64,000 bases of DNA from Sulfurospirillum sp. UBA4058 (GCA_002382085.1 DFZK01000012.1:303494-367493); one strand, 5' to 3'; numbered from the stretch's first letter, positions 37,367 to 48,023 are shown. The notes: a model not told the origin generated them from the letters alone. Numbers and translations: made by a program.

Positions 37367-38107
37367 CTATTTTTTTCCTAAGCTAGCGATCAACGCTTCA
37401 ATATCTTCATTGCTAACGACGTCTTCGGTCGTTTCATCGCCGTGAATATGTACCGCGGAGCTCACCCGTTTGGTATCGTCTTTTGCACCTTCGAAAAGCG
37501 CGCTCATATACTTCGAAAGTGCTCGCATAACGTTAATAACGCGCTCGATTTTTTGGCGATGAATATCTTGATACTGCATAATATCCATCGTCATCATGAT
37601 CTCGTCTTCCGCCATCTGCGCATTCATCAGCATATCTTCAACGCGCACTTTCATCATCTTATTGTCGTCTAGGGCACTTTGAAATTGTTCGATTTTAGGA
37701 AATTTCGTCACCAAAGTTTCAAAAAGAGCGATATTGCTCTCGATCAATTTAATGACTTCTTTGGCATTTTCTTCGGCACTCATCATAAAGTTATTGACGG
37801 TTTCGAGCTTATCGAAAACTTGCGTCGCTTTGATTTCGGAGTCTTTCGTCACGTCGTCGAGCTGATGCACCATCTTATGATCGTCCGTCGGAGGAGGAGG
37901 TGGCCATGCCATCGTGGAAGACGGTCGATATTCATGCATCAATTTATGATGCGCCAACTCTTCATCGCTTTGCAAATCGGAGTCTTGATCGTCTTGGACA
38001 TTCACGTCTTCGTCCGATTCTTCTTCGAGGGCGGCGGTGGAAGGCAACGTTTCATCGGCATCGTCTAAATCACCCGCCATTAAAGCATCCAGTTCTTCTT
38101 GCGTCAT
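37367..38107 (-). CDS. cheZ: CheZ-like CheY-phosphate phosphatase
   Basis: A 246-residue chemotaxis protein. The C-terminal half is helical with MDIMQYQDIHRQKIERV, where the Asp and Gln match the CheZ catalytic pair. The N-terminal half (to about residue 75) is acidic, low complexity and has a proline run. Both ends carry a short acidic-hydrophobic motif: EELDALMAG near the start and NEDIEALIASLGKK at the end. These resemble the CheY-binding peptides of FliM and of CheZ. As I recall, C. jejuni has the homologue in the same place. Confidence 0.82.
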   Translation of the reverse strand: MTQEELDALMAGDLDDADETLPSTAALEEESDEDVNVQDDQDSDLQSDEELAHHKLMHEYRPSSTMAWPPPPPTDDHKMVHQLDDVTKDSEIKATQVFDKLETVNNFMMSAEENAKEVIKLIESNIALFETLVTKFPKIEQFQSALDDNKMMKVRVEDMLMNAQMAEDEIMMTMDIMQYQDIHRQKIERVINVMRALSKYMSALFEGAKDDTKRVSSAVHIHGDETTEDVVSNEDIEALIASLGKK

Positions 38108-38139
38108 AAGCTTTCTCCTAAAGTGACAAATTATGGTCT

Positions 38140-38163
38140 ATTATAGTGAACTTTTTATATAAT
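38140..38163. promoter_or_regulatory. Divergent -10 elements for cheZ and the PHP gene
   Basis: A minus-strand TATAAT (read from 38145 to 38140) faces cheZ, with an AGGAG ribosome site further on, and a plus-strand TATAAT at 38158-38163 precedes the PHP phosphatase. The 91-base gap is AT-rich and holds nothing else I can see. Confidence 0.5.
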
Positions 38164-38198
38164 TTTATTTAAGACACTAAAAGAGCGGAGAACGCACG

Positions 38199-38978
38199 AT
38201 GATCATCGATCTACACAACCACACGCCTTTATGCAACCACGCAAAAGGAAGTATGCAATCCTTTATCGAACAAGCGATTGCCCAAAAAATCGACGTTTTC
38301 GGATTTTCGGATCATGCCCCGATGCGCTTTGATGAAGCTTATCGTATGGGATTTCATGAGATGGAGGACTATGAAAAAGAAGTGCTTTTCTTGCGTGAAA
38401 ACCATCGCGACGCTATTAAAATTCTCTTAGCGTACGAAATCGATTTTTTAGACGGTTATATCGATGAAAGCGTTTTAAAACGCGACGTCGATTATCGTAT
38501 CGGTTCGGTACATTTTTTAGGCAAATGGGGATTTGACAACCCTGAATTTATCGGAGAGTACACGCATCACGATATCGATACGATTTGGCAACGCTATTTC
38601 GATGCGATCGAAGAGTTAGCCAAAAGCCGCTTATTCGATATCGTAGGGCATCTTGATCTTATCAAAATTTTCAATTATCTGCCTAAAAAAGATATTCGAA
38701 GCATTGCCCAAAATGCGATCAAAGCGATCAAGAAAGCCGATATGGTCGTCGAAATCAATGCCGCCGGATTGCGCAAGCCCGTCAAAGAACAATATCCAAG
38801 CGACATACTGATGGAATTACTGGCACAAAACGATATTCCGATTACGTTCGGCTCCGATGCGCACGCGATCGATCAGATCGGTTTTTGCCAAGAGGAAATT
38901 CGTCAGGTCGCCAAGCGGTACGGGTATAAAAAATGTGCAATGTTTGAGAAGAGAGAACGGGAAATGGTTAATTTTTAA
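38199..38978 (+). CDS. PHP-family histidinol-phosphatase-like protein
   Basis: A 259-residue polymerase-and-histidinol-phosphatase fold enzyme. Metal-binding motifs are DLHNHTPLCNHAKG, FSDHAP, the Glu in YEIDFL, SVHF, VGHLDLI and the terminal FGSDAHA. The size and FSDHAP form fit HisK/HisJ-type histidinol phosphatases of histidine synthesis, but other phosphoesterase roles are possible. It is monocistronic, with glnA 71 bases on. Confidence 0.82.
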   Translation: MIIDLHNHTPLCNHAKGSMQSFIEQAIAQKIDVFGFSDHAPMRFDEAYRMGFHEMEDYEKEVLFLRENHRDAIKILLAYEIDFLDGYIDESVLKRDVDYRIGSVHFLGKWGFDNPEFIGEYTHHDIDTIWQRYFDAIEELAKSRLFDIVGHLDLIKIFNYLPKKDIRSIAQNAIKAIKKADMVVEINAAGLRKPVKEQYPSDILMELLAQNDIPITFGSDAHAIDQIGFCQEEIRQVAKRYGYKKCAMFEKREREMVNF

Positions 38979-39049
38979 GCACACTTTTGGGGTTTATTTT
39001 CAGCTCATTCTGATAAAATTACTGAAATTTAAATTCTAGGAGTTACACC

Positions 39050-40480
39050 ATGGGTAAATTCGTTAACAGTGTTGAAGAATTTTTCAAATACTGTGCTGAC
39101 AATGAAGTTGAATTCGTCGATTTTCGTTTCACGGACATGAAAGGAACATGGCATCACCTTACGTATACGATGGAAGCCATCAGCCCGGATTCTTTCGCAA
39201 ACGGTATCCCTTTTGACGGTTCTTCTATCGAAGCATGGCAACCGATTAATAAATCCGACATGTTATTGAAACCGGAAGCCGAGACGGCATTTTTAGATCC
39301 TTTTACGGCCGATTCAACCGTTGTCGTTTTCTGCGACGTTTTTGATATTTACAAAGGTGAATTGTACGAAAAATGCCCACGAAGTATCGCGAAAAAAACA
39401 TTGAAATACCTTGAAGAAACAGGTTTGGGCGATGTTGCTTACTTCGGACCGGAAAACGAATTTTTTGTTTTCGACGATGTTAAAATTAGAGATGACATTA
39501 ACTGCTCATACTACGAAGTAGACTCCGAAGAAGGTACGTGGAATAGCGCAAAAAGTTATACGGACGGTTATAACACGGGTCATCGCCCCGGCACTAAAGG
39601 CGGTTACTTTCCGGTTCAACCGATCGATACGATGGTAGACCTCCGTGCCGAAATGGTTCAAACGCTCAAACAAATCGGTCTTGAAGTTTTCGTACTTCAC
39701 CACGAAGTCGCACAAGCACAAGGTGAAATCGGCGTTAAATTCGGAACACTGGTTGAAGCAGCCGATAACGTTCAAAAATACAAATACGTCGTTAAAATGG
39801 TCGCACACCTCAACGGTAAAACGGCTACGTTTATGCCAAAACCTCTTTACGGCGACAACGGTAACGGTATGCACGTTCACCAATCTATCTGGAAAAACGG
39901 TAAAAACATGTTCTTTAAAGCAGGCGAATATGCAAACCTTAGCGACATGGCACGCTGGTATATCGGCGGTATCTTGAAACACGCACGCAGTGTTGCGGCG
40001 TTTACCAACCCGTCAACCAACTCTTACAAACGTTTGATCCCAGGATTTGAAGCACCATCCATCCTTACGTACTCTATGCAAAACAGATCAGCTAGCTGCC
40101 GTATCCCTTACGGTGCGGGCGAGAAATCGGTTCGTGTTGAAATGCGTTTCCCGGATTCAACTTCATGCCCATACCTTGCCTTTGCTTCGATGCTTCTTGC
40201 AGGAATTGACGGTATCAAAACAAAAGCTGAGCCTGTCGGACCGATGGATGAAGACTTGTTTGAACTATCACTCGATGAAATCAGAGAAAAAGGTATCAAC
40301 CAAATGCCTCATACGCTCCGAGGTTCACTTGAAGCATTGATTCGCGACAACGAGTATCTTAAACCGGTTATGACTCCGGAGTTTTTGGATACGTACCAAC
40401 ACTACAAATTTGAAACACAAGTTTGGCCTGATGAGGCAAGACCTACCGCGTTTGAATTTAAAACCGTATTTTCATGCTAG
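39050..40480 (+). CDS. glnA: Glutamine synthetase, type I
   Basis: ATP-dependent ammonia assimilation enzyme, 476 residues. Recognised by [17 protein letters not shown]-like ligand region (here [11 protein letters not shown]), GNGMHVHQS and the [25 protein letters not shown] block. Where the E. coli enzyme has the adenylylated Tyr397 in NLYDLP, this protein reads DLFELS, so Phe replaces Tyr and GlnE-type control is not expected; I recall the same in H. pylori. TAGGAG ribosome site. A clear terminator follows. Confidence 0.97.
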   Translation: MGKFVNSVEEFFKYCADNEVEFVDFRFTDMKGTWHHLTYTMEAISPDSFANGIPFDGSSIEAWQPINKSDMLLKPEAETAFLDPFTADSTVVVFCDVFDIYKGELYEKCPRSIAKKTLKYLEETGLGDVAYFGPENEFFVFDDVKIRDDINCSYYEVDSEEGTWNSAKSYTDGYNTGHRPGTKGGYFPVQPIDTMVDLRAEMVQTLKQIGLEVFVLHHEVAQAQGEIGVKFGTLVEAADNVQKYKYVVKMVAHLNGKTATFMPKPLYGDNGNGMHVHQSIWKNGKNMFFKAGEYANLSDMARWYIGGILKHARSVAAFTNPSTNSYKRLIPGFEAPSILTYSMQNRSASCRIPYGAGEKSVRVEMRFPDSTSCPYLAFASMLLAGIDGIKTKAEPVGPMDEDLFELSLDEIREKGINQMPHTLRGSLEALIRDNEYLKPVMTPEFLDTYQHYKFETQVWPDEARPTAFEFKTVFSC

Positions 40481-40500
40481 TATTCAACGTATAACGCATA

Positions 40501-40539
40501 AAGGGGAGGTACTCTTAAAGAGTACACTCCCCTTTTTTT
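40501..40539 (+). terminator. Rho-independent terminator of glnA
   Basis: GGGGAG and CTCCCC form the base of a long hairpin with inner GTACTCTT/AAGAGTAC, followed by seven Ts. It ends 59 bases after the glnA stop, before the convergent PBP1A gene. Confidence 0.9.
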
Positions 40540-40619
40540 ATCTTAACCCTTTTGCTTCTCATCAAAAATCGACGCGACACGATTGTGGAAGACATTGAAT
40601 CTTACGTCTCCCACCGATA

Positions 40620-42542
40620 TTAAAACATCAAACCGCCTTCATCTTGTTGTTGTTTAATCGTAACTTTCGGGAAGGGCGATTTCTCGGTAAAGTATTCGAT
40701 CACCCCGTTTATTTTACGTGAGCCTACGCCCTCGGGCATTTTGAATTCCCGTGTCGTTTCAGGATACATTTCAAGGTATTTACTCATAAAATATTTAAAC
40801 GCAGGAGCCGCCGCACGACCGCCCGTTTCGCCTTTTTTCAACGGCGTATTGTTGTCGTTTCCGAACCATGTAATGATTTCGATGTCCGGAGAAAAACCGC
40901 AAAACCAGGTATCTACGTTACTGTTCGTCGTACCCGTTTTACCGGCAATTTCGATGCCTGGAACTTGTGCGTTTCTTCCGGTACCGCGTTTCACGACTTC
41001 ACGCATCATATCGATCATTAAAAAGCTTTGCTCCGGAGTCGTCACCGTCGTGGATTTCGTTTCATAAACCTTCTCGACGCCGTCTCGGTTGATCACTTTT
41101 TTCACTAAAAGCGGTTCCGTTTTGACTCCGTAATTGGGGAACATCGAATAAAAACTACTGAATTCCAAAGGCGAAATACCGAAACTACCGAGTGCTAAGG
41201 TTAAATCCATCGAAAGGCTTTTAAACCCGTCTTTTTTCAACTCTTTATAGACGCTATCGAGTCCTAAGATCGAGAGTAGATTGATCGTCGCAAGATTGCG
41301 CGAATGCACCAAGGCTTCTTTCAGCGTAATTAATCCTTCAAAATCGTTTTCGTAATTTCTAGGCTTCCACTCTTCGTCCGTTTCGCTATTAACGAAGGTA
41401 CGTGAAATATCGGGAATTTCAGAGAGCGGCGAATAGCCCCAATCGAGTGCTTTTTGATAAATAAACGGTTTAAAGCTCGAACCGGGTTGGCGTTTGCTTT
41501 GCGTCGCACGGTTAAAACTGCTTTTAGCATAATCGATACCGCCGACGAGTGCCAGCACGTTACCCGAGCCGTTTTCCATTACGACCATCGCACCGTTTAG
41601 TTCGGAGAGATTCATATCTTTTGCGCGCGATGCCATACCGTTATAACCGACTTTTAACGCTTCTTGTGCCAAATGCTGAAGCTTCAAATCAACGGTCGTA
41701 TAAATCTGATAACCGCCTTTTTTCAAATCGTCGTATTCGCTTCCGACCGCTTTAATCACCTCATCGACGACGTAAGGGGCGCGATTTCGCGTTAAGGTTT
41801 CATCATAGACGACGGGGTGTTCTAAGGTAGCTTTGGTATATTCCGCTTCACTGATCCAACCGAGCGTGTACATACGATTGACGACTTGGTTGGCACGGCT
41901 TAAAGAGAGATCCATATGGCGTGTCGGATCGTACGAACTCGGAGCTTTGGGAAGCCCGACTAAAATAGCGATCTCTTTAATGCTCAAAGCGTCAAGATTT
42001 TTCTTAAAGTATCCGAGTGCCGCGGTTTTGATACCGTAATAGCCGTGTCCGAAATAAACATGGTTAAAATAACGTTCTAAAATCTCTTCTTTACTCAATT
42101 CCGCTTCGACGATGTATGCCAAAACTGCTTCGTTCAGTTTACGCGAAAGCGTTTTTTGACGCGTTAAAACGGTGTTTTTAATCAACTGTTGCGTCACCGT
42201 ACTTGCGCCTTCGACCATTTTCATCGCTTGAAGGTCTTTGACGAGTGCCCTGAAAATCGCTTCGAGATTAATGCCGCTGTGCTCGAAAAACGACGTATCT
42301 TCGGTTGCGACCAAAGCTTCGATGACCCGAGGCGGTATCTCTTTGTACTCGACGAACAAACGGTTTTCTTCATCAAATAAATTAGCGATCAATTCGCCGT
42401 TACGGTCGTAAATTTGCGTGGTAAGTTTTGGACTGTAATGAATAATTTTATCGGCATCGAAACGAATTTGCGCGTAAAGAAAAAGTACGGCTAAAATACC
42501 GGCAAACATAATCATAAAAATCGTCGTTAAAATAAATTTCAC
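40620..42542 (-). CDS. pbpA: Penicillin-binding protein 1A (glycosyltransferase/transpeptidase)
   Basis: Bifunctional peptidoglycan synthase of 640 residues: a short cytoplasmic tail and one membrane helix (about 3-25), a GT51 domain with EDTSFFEHSGI and ASTVTQQLIKN, then a transpeptidase domain with SxxK in GSSFKPFIY, an SxN motif near LVHSRNLATINLL and KTGTTN. Its start overlaps the ABC ATPase stop by four bases (ATGA). Symbol follows C. jejuni usage. Last gene of the alaS operon. Confidence 0.95.
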   Translation of the reverse strand: MKFILTTIFMIMFAGILAVLFLYAQIRFDADKIIHYSPKLTTQIYDRNGELIANLFDEENRLFVEYKEIPPRVIEALVATEDTSFFEHSGINLEAIFRALVKDLQAMKMVEGASTVTQQLIKNTVLTRQKTLSRKLNEAVLAYIVEAELSKEEILERYFNHVYFGHGYYGIKTAALGYFKKNLDALSIKEIAILVGLPKAPSSYDPTRHMDLSLSRANQVVNRMYTLGWISEAEYTKATLEHPVVYDETLTRNRAPYVVDEVIKAVGSEYDDLKKGGYQIYTTVDLKLQHLAQEALKVGYNGMASRAKDMNLSELNGAMVVMENGSGNVLALVGGIDYAKSSFNRATQSKRQPGSSFKPFIYQKALDWGYSPLSEIPDISRTFVNSETDEEWKPRNYENDFEGLITLKEALVHSRNLATINLLSILGLDSVYKELKKDGFKSLSMDLTLALGSFGISPLEFSSFYSMFPNYGVKTEPLLVKKVINRDGVEKVYETKSTTVTTPEQSFLMIDMMREVVKRGTGRNAQVPGIEIAGKTGTTNSNVDTWFCGFSPDIEIITWFGNDNNTPLKKGETGGRAAAPAFKYFMSKYLEMYPETTREFKMPEGVGSRKINGVIEYFTEKSPFPKVTIKQQQDEGGLMF

Positions 42543-43234
42543 GTTCTAAAACTCCTTTGTTTAAATCCGGAAGCAAACAAGGCTTGCGTATAGGCCTCTT
42601 GGGGTGAAGCAAAAATATCGGGACTGTACCCTTTTTCGATCAAGCGTCCGTTTTGTAAGATACCGACTTCTTCGCATACGCCTCGAATCGTTTCGATATC
42701 GTGCGTCACAAAAAGCATATCAAAACCGTAAACGTTTTGCAACCGCCGTATCAGGCGCAACACCGTCTCTTTGCTCTCTTCGTCCAGTGCCGTCGTCGGC
42801 TCGTCTAAAAGTAGTAATTTCGGCTCTAACGAAAGTGCCATGGCAATGCAAATACGTTGCAATTGTCCGCCGCTCAATTCGGAAGGAAAGCGGTTTGCCA
42901 AAGTAGGATCCAGCTCGACCATCTCTAAATAAGCCTTTGTTTTTGCTTCGTCCAAAAGAAACTGCCGCCCTATTTTGGTTAAGGGAGAGAGTGCCGTAAA
43001 CGGGTTTTGAGGAACGAATGCGATCGTACGACCGCGAACGAGTTCGTACGAAGCATGATACTCCAACGCCGACTCCAAAGTTTGAGGCAACATCCCCAAC
43101 AGTGCTTTGAGCGTCAAACTTTTTCCGCTGCCGCTTTGTCCGATCAGAGCCAACGAGCGTTCAAACGAAAACGCCGCGTCGACAAGAACGTGTTCGTGAT
43201 GGCGGATCGTTAAGCGTTTACATGTAAAGCTCAA
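42539..43234 (-). CDS. ABC transporter ATPase of the peptide/nickel (DppD) type
   Basis: A single ATP-binding subunit of about 231 residues. I start it at a TTG at 43234 that overlaps the bioF stop (TTGA) and has AAGG upstream; the frame is open further but lies inside bioF. Walker A is GQSGSGKSLT, the signature is LSGGQLQRICIA, Walker B is LLLDEPTTALD and the switch His is in VTHD. FVPQNPFTALSPL is characteristic of the oligopeptide/nickel subfamily. No permease or binding protein is adjacent, so its partner is unknown. Confidence 0.85.
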   Translation of the reverse strand: MSFTCKRLTIRHHEHVLVDAAFSFERSLALIGQSGSGKSLTLKALLGMLPQTLESALEYHASYELVRGRTIAFVPQNPFTALSPLTKIGRQFLLDEAKTKAYLEMVELDPTLANRFPSELSGGQLQRICIAMALSLEPKLLLLDEPTTALDEESKETVLRLIRRLQNVYGFDMLFVTHDIETIRGVCEEVGILQNGRLIEKGYSPDIFASPQEAYTQALFASGFKQRSFRT

Positions 43235-44322
43235 GCACGAGCCTTTTCGATCAAAGAACAAAGCGTTTCCAAATCTTCCAAAGACTCCGCCAATCGCGGA
43301 ATAATTCGTAAAATAGGCGAAGATACGGTAGGCGGTCGAATGGCACCGACCGTAAAGCCTTCTTCTAGAAGGCTCTTTTGCACCCTTAAGGCATGTTCGT
43401 TATCGTTCATCGCGTATGCTCCGATCAATCCGGGCATCGTAATACCGAGTCGCTTGTGCATTAGCGTTTGACGTGCACCGATCGCCTCTTTTAAAGCGTG
43501 TGCGTGTTTCATCACGTATAAAAAGCCTTGGTATCCTAGTGCAATGTCAAAAAGCGAAGGAGCGGTCGTATAAATAATCGCCTTGGCACGGTTATTTAAA
43601 AACTCGGCGATATGCGCGCTGCATAAGATATACGCTCCGTAACTGCCTAACGCTTTCCCGAGCGTACCCATTTTGATGTGGTTGGCTTGAGGCGAAATAC
43701 CGAACACGTCGAAAACGCCGCGAAGATGTTCCCCTACGACGCCTACGCTGTGTGCTTCATCGACGATCAATAACGCGTTGTAGCGATCGGCAATCTCAAA
43801 AATTTCACGATTAAGGAGGTCTCCGCTCATGGAGTAAATGCCCTCGACCGCGATAATCACGCGATTATGAGAACGAGAGGTAATGAGGCTTTCCAAATGA
43901 TCGGCGTCGTTGTGTCGAAACGTCAACACTTCCGCATCCACCGTTTTTGAAGCGACCATTCCGCTGGCATGATACTCTTCGTCCAAAATCAATAGATCTC
44001 GTTTGCGCGGTAAGGCTTCGATTAACGAAAAATTGGCTAGAAAACCGCTTCCGCATACCAACGCCGCTTCAAATCCGTTTTGGCGCGCAACCAAGGTTTC
44101 AAACTCTTCATGAATCGGGTGGTAGCCGTTAACCAAAATCGACGCTTTGGGCGCATGCGTTTTGTACATCGACACTTGCGCGACCGCACGCTCAAAAAGC
44201 GTTTTGTTTTCGGCAAGTCCCAAATAGTCGTTGGAACTAAAATCGCGAATACTCTCGTCATATACCGTTTTGGTTCGGTATCGATTGGCTTTGCGGATGG
44301 CTTGAAGTTCGTGTTGATACAT
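43231..44322 (-). CDS. bioF: 8-amino-7-oxononanoate synthase
   Basis: PLP enzyme of biotin synthesis, of the alpha-oxoamine synthase family, 363 residues. Motifs are FSSNDYLGLA, the VDEAHSVGVVG loop and the PLP lysine in MGTLGKALGSYGAY. BioF is favoured over 2-amino-3-ketobutyrate ligase because of length and the presence of bioD in the same window, but the two are close. It lies 2 bases from maf and overlaps the ABC gene. Confidence 0.85.
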   Translation of the reverse strand: MYQHELQAIRKANRYRTKTVYDESIRDFSSNDYLGLAENKTLFERAVAQVSMYKTHAPKASILVNGYHPIHEEFETLVARQNGFEAALVCGSGFLANFSLIEALPRKRDLLILDEEYHASGMVASKTVDAEVLTFRHNDADHLESLITSRSHNRVIIAVEGIYSMSGDLLNREIFEIADRYNALLIVDEAHSVGVVGEHLRGVFDVFGISPQANHIKMGTLGKALGSYGAYILCSAHIAEFLNNRAKAIIYTTAPSLFDIALGYQGFLYVMKHAHALKEAIGARQTLMHKRLGITMPGLIGAYAMNDNEHALRVQKSLLEEGFTVGAIRPPTVSSPILRIIPRLAESLEDLETLCSLIEKARA

Positions 44323-44324
44323 CG

Positions 44325-44876
44325 TTAGGATAAAAACGGCAGCAGTCTTTCGACGCTTAAGCCCATTGCGGTGCTTTCCAGCCCCGTGACTTCTTGAATG
44401 TAGGGTTTACAAAAGCCTTCGACCATACACGCACCCGCTTTTCCGACCCAAACGTCGCTATTGAGATAAGCTTTCAAATCTGCCTTGTCAAACGGTGCAA
44501 ATCGATAATTCGTCGATGCAAGATCGATCAATTCGCAGGTTTTGGATTTGTAAATCATACAGGTAATAATGCTGACCGTGTTGCCGCTTTGAAGCTCTAA
44601 AATGCGTCTAGCATCGGCTTTATCTTTGGCTTTTCGTAATATTTGGCGGCTTGCCGTCACAACCGTATCGGCGCATAAAACAGGCATATCCAGCTCGTAC
44701 GTTTCAAGATAGCTTTGCATCTTTCCTTTCGTGGCATGATACACGAAATGCGACGGATCGTCGATTCTTAATTGCTCTTCGTCAAATCCCGTATCCCTTT
44801 GCACGAAAGGGACGCCGAATCGAGTCAACAGTTCCGCTCGGGTGATCGAAGAAGAGCCCAGAACGATGGTTTGCAT
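44325..44876 (-). CDS. maf: Maf-like nucleotide pyrophosphatase
   Basis: House-cleaning enzyme that hydrolyses noncanonical or modified nucleoside triphosphates. The 183 residues show VLGSSSITRAELL, the conserved CADTVVTASRQIL and the KAGACMVEGF motif with the VTGLESTAMGLS tail. In C. jejuni, as I recall, maf also lies between alaS and pbpA; here bioF and the ABC ATPase are inserted between maf and PBP1A. Confidence 0.93.
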   Translation of the reverse strand: MQTIVLGSSSITRAELLTRFGVPFVQRDTGFDEEQLRIDDPSHFVYHATKGKMQSYLETYELDMPVLCADTVVTASRQILRKAKDKADARRILELQSGNTVSIITCMIYKSKTCELIDLASTNYRFAPFDKADLKAYLNSDVWVGKAGACMVEGFCKPYIQEVTGLESTAMGLSVERLLPFLS

Positions 44877-44877
44877 C

Positions 44878-45375
44878 TTAATAACCCCTCAAAATCACGC
44901 CGAAATAGACCGAAATCAATGCCAATAAAAGATTGAGCGGGATCAAATAACGTACCATTAAGATAACGTTTTCTTCCGTCTCGATGTAATTTTCTTCATC
45001 AAAACCTTTTTTGGCTTTGAGGTATTTGAAGTACATGTAGATAAAATTAAAGGTGATAAACGTCCACAACGCCTCTTTCGTATGTACCATAATGTTGCTC
45101 ATCGGATGGCCGTTTTTAAACCCTAAACCGATGTGCATAAAGACGGACGTCCCCGCGATAATCAACATCACGGGAACAAGAAAAAAGATATACCGACGCA
45201 TCATATTGATGCAACTGGTAAATTTAATCTTTACGTCGGGAATGTCCACTTCGACCGGTTGAATCACAAAGCGCATCACAAACATACTGCCGATCAAAAT
45301 AGCGGCACTGATGATGTGTAAAAAAACGATGATTCGACTAAAATCGCTGAAGATTTCCGTAATCAGATCCCGCAT
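44878..45375 (-). CDS. Four-helix membrane protein, CopD-like
   Basis: A 165-residue integral membrane protein with hydrophobic segments at about 14-36, 62-82, 95-115 and 140-160. The first helix contains a conserved-looking His (FLHIISAAILIG), and HIGLGF and VHTKEALW supply further His residues, a pattern seen in CopD-like and haem-binding four-helix proteins. No clear enzyme motif. It is co-transcribed after alaS (3-base gap) and before maf. Confidence 0.6.
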   Translation of the reverse strand: MRDLITEIFSDFSRIIVFLHIISAAILIGSMFVMRFVIQPVEVDIPDVKIKFTSCINMMRRYIFFLVPVMLIIAGTSVFMHIGLGFKNGHPMSNIMVHTKEALWTFITFNFIYMYFKYLKAKKGFDEENYIETEENVILMVRYLIPLNLLLALISVYFGVILRGY

Positions 45376-45378
45376 CGC

Positions 45379-47925
45379 TTATCCTTGAAGTCCCGCCTTG
45401 GCATATGCAAGGGCGGCTTGTTTTGCCTCTTCGATCTTAGAAGCGTCTTTTCCGCCCGCTTGCGCAAAGTCATCGCGTCCACCGCCGCCGCCGCCGACGA
45501 TCGGGGCAATCTCTTTGATCCACGCACCCGCTTTAATCGGTGCATTTTTAACGCCCGCGGCGATCATCACTTTATCGTCTTTTGCTTGAAGCAATAAAAC
45601 CGCAACCGCATCTCTTTCATTTTTCAAATCGTCGATGCGAGCTTTAATGTCACCCGCGTTTAAAACGTCCACGATCACTTCAACGCCGTTAATCTGCAAG
45701 GATTCGACGGCTTTTCCCGCCTGTGCGTTCAGCGATTCGACTTCGGATTTTAACGCTTTTACCTCTTCTTTTAAACGGTTAATGCCGATCAAAGGCTCTT
45801 TGTGTTTAATGCTCTCTTTAATCGCTTCAAGCTCGCTTCGTAAGTTTTGCGCATACGCCAACGCCGCACTGCCGCAGACGGCTTCGATACGTCGCACGCC
45901 GGCACTGACGCCGCTCTCTTTTAAGATGAAAAAACTTCCGATGTTTGCCGTGTTGCGTACGTGCGTTCCGCCGCAAAGCTCGACGCTGGAATCGCCGAAA
46001 CTCACCACGCGCACTTCATTGCCGTATTTTTCGCCGAACAACGCCATCGCACCGCTTTTTTTCGCTTCATCGACGTTCATCAAACGGGTTACGCCCTCGA
46101 TACCGCTTGCGATCGTCGTGTTGACGAAGCTTTCGATGCAAGCCAGTTCCTCAACGCTTACCGCTTTGGGGTGTGAAAAGTCGAAACGAAGACGATCTTT
46201 TTCGACCAAACTGCCCGCTTGGCTGACATGTTCGCCCAAGACCTTGCGAAGCGCGCTGTGAAGCAGGTGCGTCGCACTGTGGTGTTTCTCGATTTCCAAG
46301 CGTGAAGTATCGACGACTAAGCTCACGTTATCGTTTACATGTAAAGGTTTTTCAAGTTCTACCAAGGAAAGGTTCAGGTCGAAAAATTTCTTCGTATCAA
46401 GCACTTTTCCGTAGCCTTCTACGACGCCTTCATCGCCGCTTTGTCCGCCGCTCATCGCGTAAAACGGAGTTTGATCGAACATGACCCAACCGTTCTCTTC
46501 TAAGCGTTGCACCTCTTTAAAATTTTCGTCTAAAAGAGCAAGCACTTTCGCGTTCGCCTTTTTTTGCTCGTAACCGACAAACGTATTGTGTCCGAATTTT
46601 TCCAATAACGGTTTAAAATCGCCTTGCGTCGCTTTGTCGCCGCTGCCTTTCCATGAGGCTTTTGAACGGGCTTTTTGCTCCGCCATCAGGCTTTCAAACT
46701 CTGCTTCGTTGACGCTAAGTCCCTTTTCTCTGAGCATATCCGCCGTCAAGTCTAAAGGAAATCCGTAGGTATCGTACAGCTTAAACGCCACTTCGCCGCT
46801 AAACGTCTCTTGGGTGTTGGGAAGTTCTTTTTCAAACAATTCAAGTCCCGAAGCGATCGTCGTAAAGAAGCTCTCTTCTTCGTTTTTAATCTGCTCGGCG
46901 ATCGTCTCTTTTTTCGCCGCCAAATACGGATACTGTTGCTCCATTAAAACACATAAGGTATCGAGCAGGCGGTACATAAACGGTTCACGAAGTCCTAAAA
47001 GGTATCCGTGGCGAACCGCGCGGCGTAAAATTCGGCGTAAAACGTATCCGCGACCTACGCGTCCGAACGTCGTTCCTTGCGCGAGTAAAAAGGAGACCGC
47101 ACGAATATGATCGGCGATAACGCGGTAGCTTGCTCCGCTAGCATAGGCGTAAGGTTTACCGCAAAGCTCGGCGACGTGGTTTAAAAGCGGCATAAAGAGC
47201 GATGAATCGTAGTTGCTAAACACGCCCTCTTTGACCGCCGTGACGCGCTCTAACCCCATACCGGTATCGATGGAAGGTTTGGGAAGTTTGTGCAAGACGC
47301 CCGCTTTGTCGCGCTCGTACTGCATAAAGACCAAATTCCAAATCTCTAAAAAGCGATCGCCGTCGCCGCCCATATAGTCTTCCGGCGTATTAAAATGCTC
47401 CGCGCCTTGATCGATGAAAATTTCGCTACAAGGACCGCACGGACCCGTATCGCCCATTTGCCAGAAATTGTCTTTATCGCCAAAACGCATAATGCGACTT
47501 CCGTCGATGTGTTTTTTCCAAATTGCTTCGGCTTCGTCGTCGCTTTCATGCACCGTTACCCAAAGTTTTTCTTTGGGCAGTTTCAACACTTCGGTCACAA
47601 ACTCCCACGCATGCGCGATGGCGTCTTCTTTAAAATAATCGCCGAACGAAAAGTTTCCGAGCATCTCGAAAAAAGTATGATGGCGTGCGGTGTAACCGAC
47701 GTTATCAAGGTCGTTATGTTTACCTCCGGCTCGAATACACGTCTGACAACTCGTTGCGCGCGGCGGATTGGGACGAGGGACTTCGCCCGTAAAAATACTC
47801 TTAAAAGGAACCATACCGGCATTGGTAAACAGTAGCGTCGCATCATCGGGAACGAGAGGCGAACTCTCGACGATCTGATGCCCTTTTTGCTCGAAAAACT
47901 TTAGAAACTCGGCTCTTACATCCAT
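45379..47925 (-). CDS. alaS: Alanyl-tRNA synthetase
   Basis: Class II synthetase of 848 residues: catalytic domain with [12 protein letters not shown] and the [18 protein letters not shown] stretch, editing domain with [12 protein letters not shown] and the downstream CGGTHVRNT zinc ligands, and a C-terminal oligomerisation domain with the glycine run in [18 protein letters not shown]. It leads the minus-strand transcript to PBP1A. A TTACATGTAA copy at 46335-46344 encodes LHVN. Confidence 0.98.
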   Translation of the reverse strand: MDVRAEFLKFFEQKGHQIVESSPLVPDDATLLFTNAGMVPFKSIFTGEVPRPNPPRATSCQTCIRAGGKHNDLDNVGYTARHHTFFEMLGNFSFGDYFKEDAIAHAWEFVTEVLKLPKEKLWVTVHESDDEAEAIWKKHIDGSRIMRFGDKDNFWQMGDTGPCGPCSEIFIDQGAEHFNTPEDYMGGDGDRFLEIWNLVFMQYERDKAGVLHKLPKPSIDTGMGLERVTAVKEGVFSNYDSSLFMPLLNHVAELCGKPYAYASGASYRVIADHIRAVSFLLAQGTTFGRVGRGYVLRRILRRAVRHGYLLGLREPFMYRLLDTLCVLMEQQYPYLAAKKETIAEQIKNEEESFFTTIASGLELFEKELPNTQETFSGEVAFKLYDTYGFPLDLTADMLREKGLSVNEAEFESLMAEQKARSKASWKGSGDKATQGDFKPLLEKFGHNTFVGYEQKKANAKVLALLDENFKEVQRLEENGWVMFDQTPFYAMSGGQSGDEGVVEGYGKVLDTKKFFDLNLSLVELEKPLHVNDNVSLVVDTSRLEIEKHHSATHLLHSALRKVLGEHVSQAGSLVEKDRLRFDFSHPKAVSVEELACIESFVNTTIASGIEGVTRLMNVDEAKKSGAMALFGEKYGNEVRVVSFGDSSVELCGGTHVRNTANIGSFFILKESGVSAGVRRIEAVCGSAALAYAQNLRSELEAIKESIKHKEPLIGINRLKEEVKALKSEVESLNAQAGKAVESLQINGVEVIVDVLNAGDIKARIDDLKNERDAVAVLLLQAKDDKVMIAAGVKNAPIKAGAWIKEIAPIVGGGGGGRDDFAQAGGKDASKIEEAKQAALAYAKAGLQG

Positions 47926-48023
47926 ACTTTTTTCCCTATTTCATGATTCAAAATTGATCTATTTTAACGAAAAAACCTAAAGGCTATTATTAAATGCCCT
48001 AAAATACTTCTTTGAGGGTGCTT

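Noticed and set aside
39506..39982. 158-residue minus frame opposite glnA
   Set aside because: Antisense shadow of glutamine synthetase codon bias.
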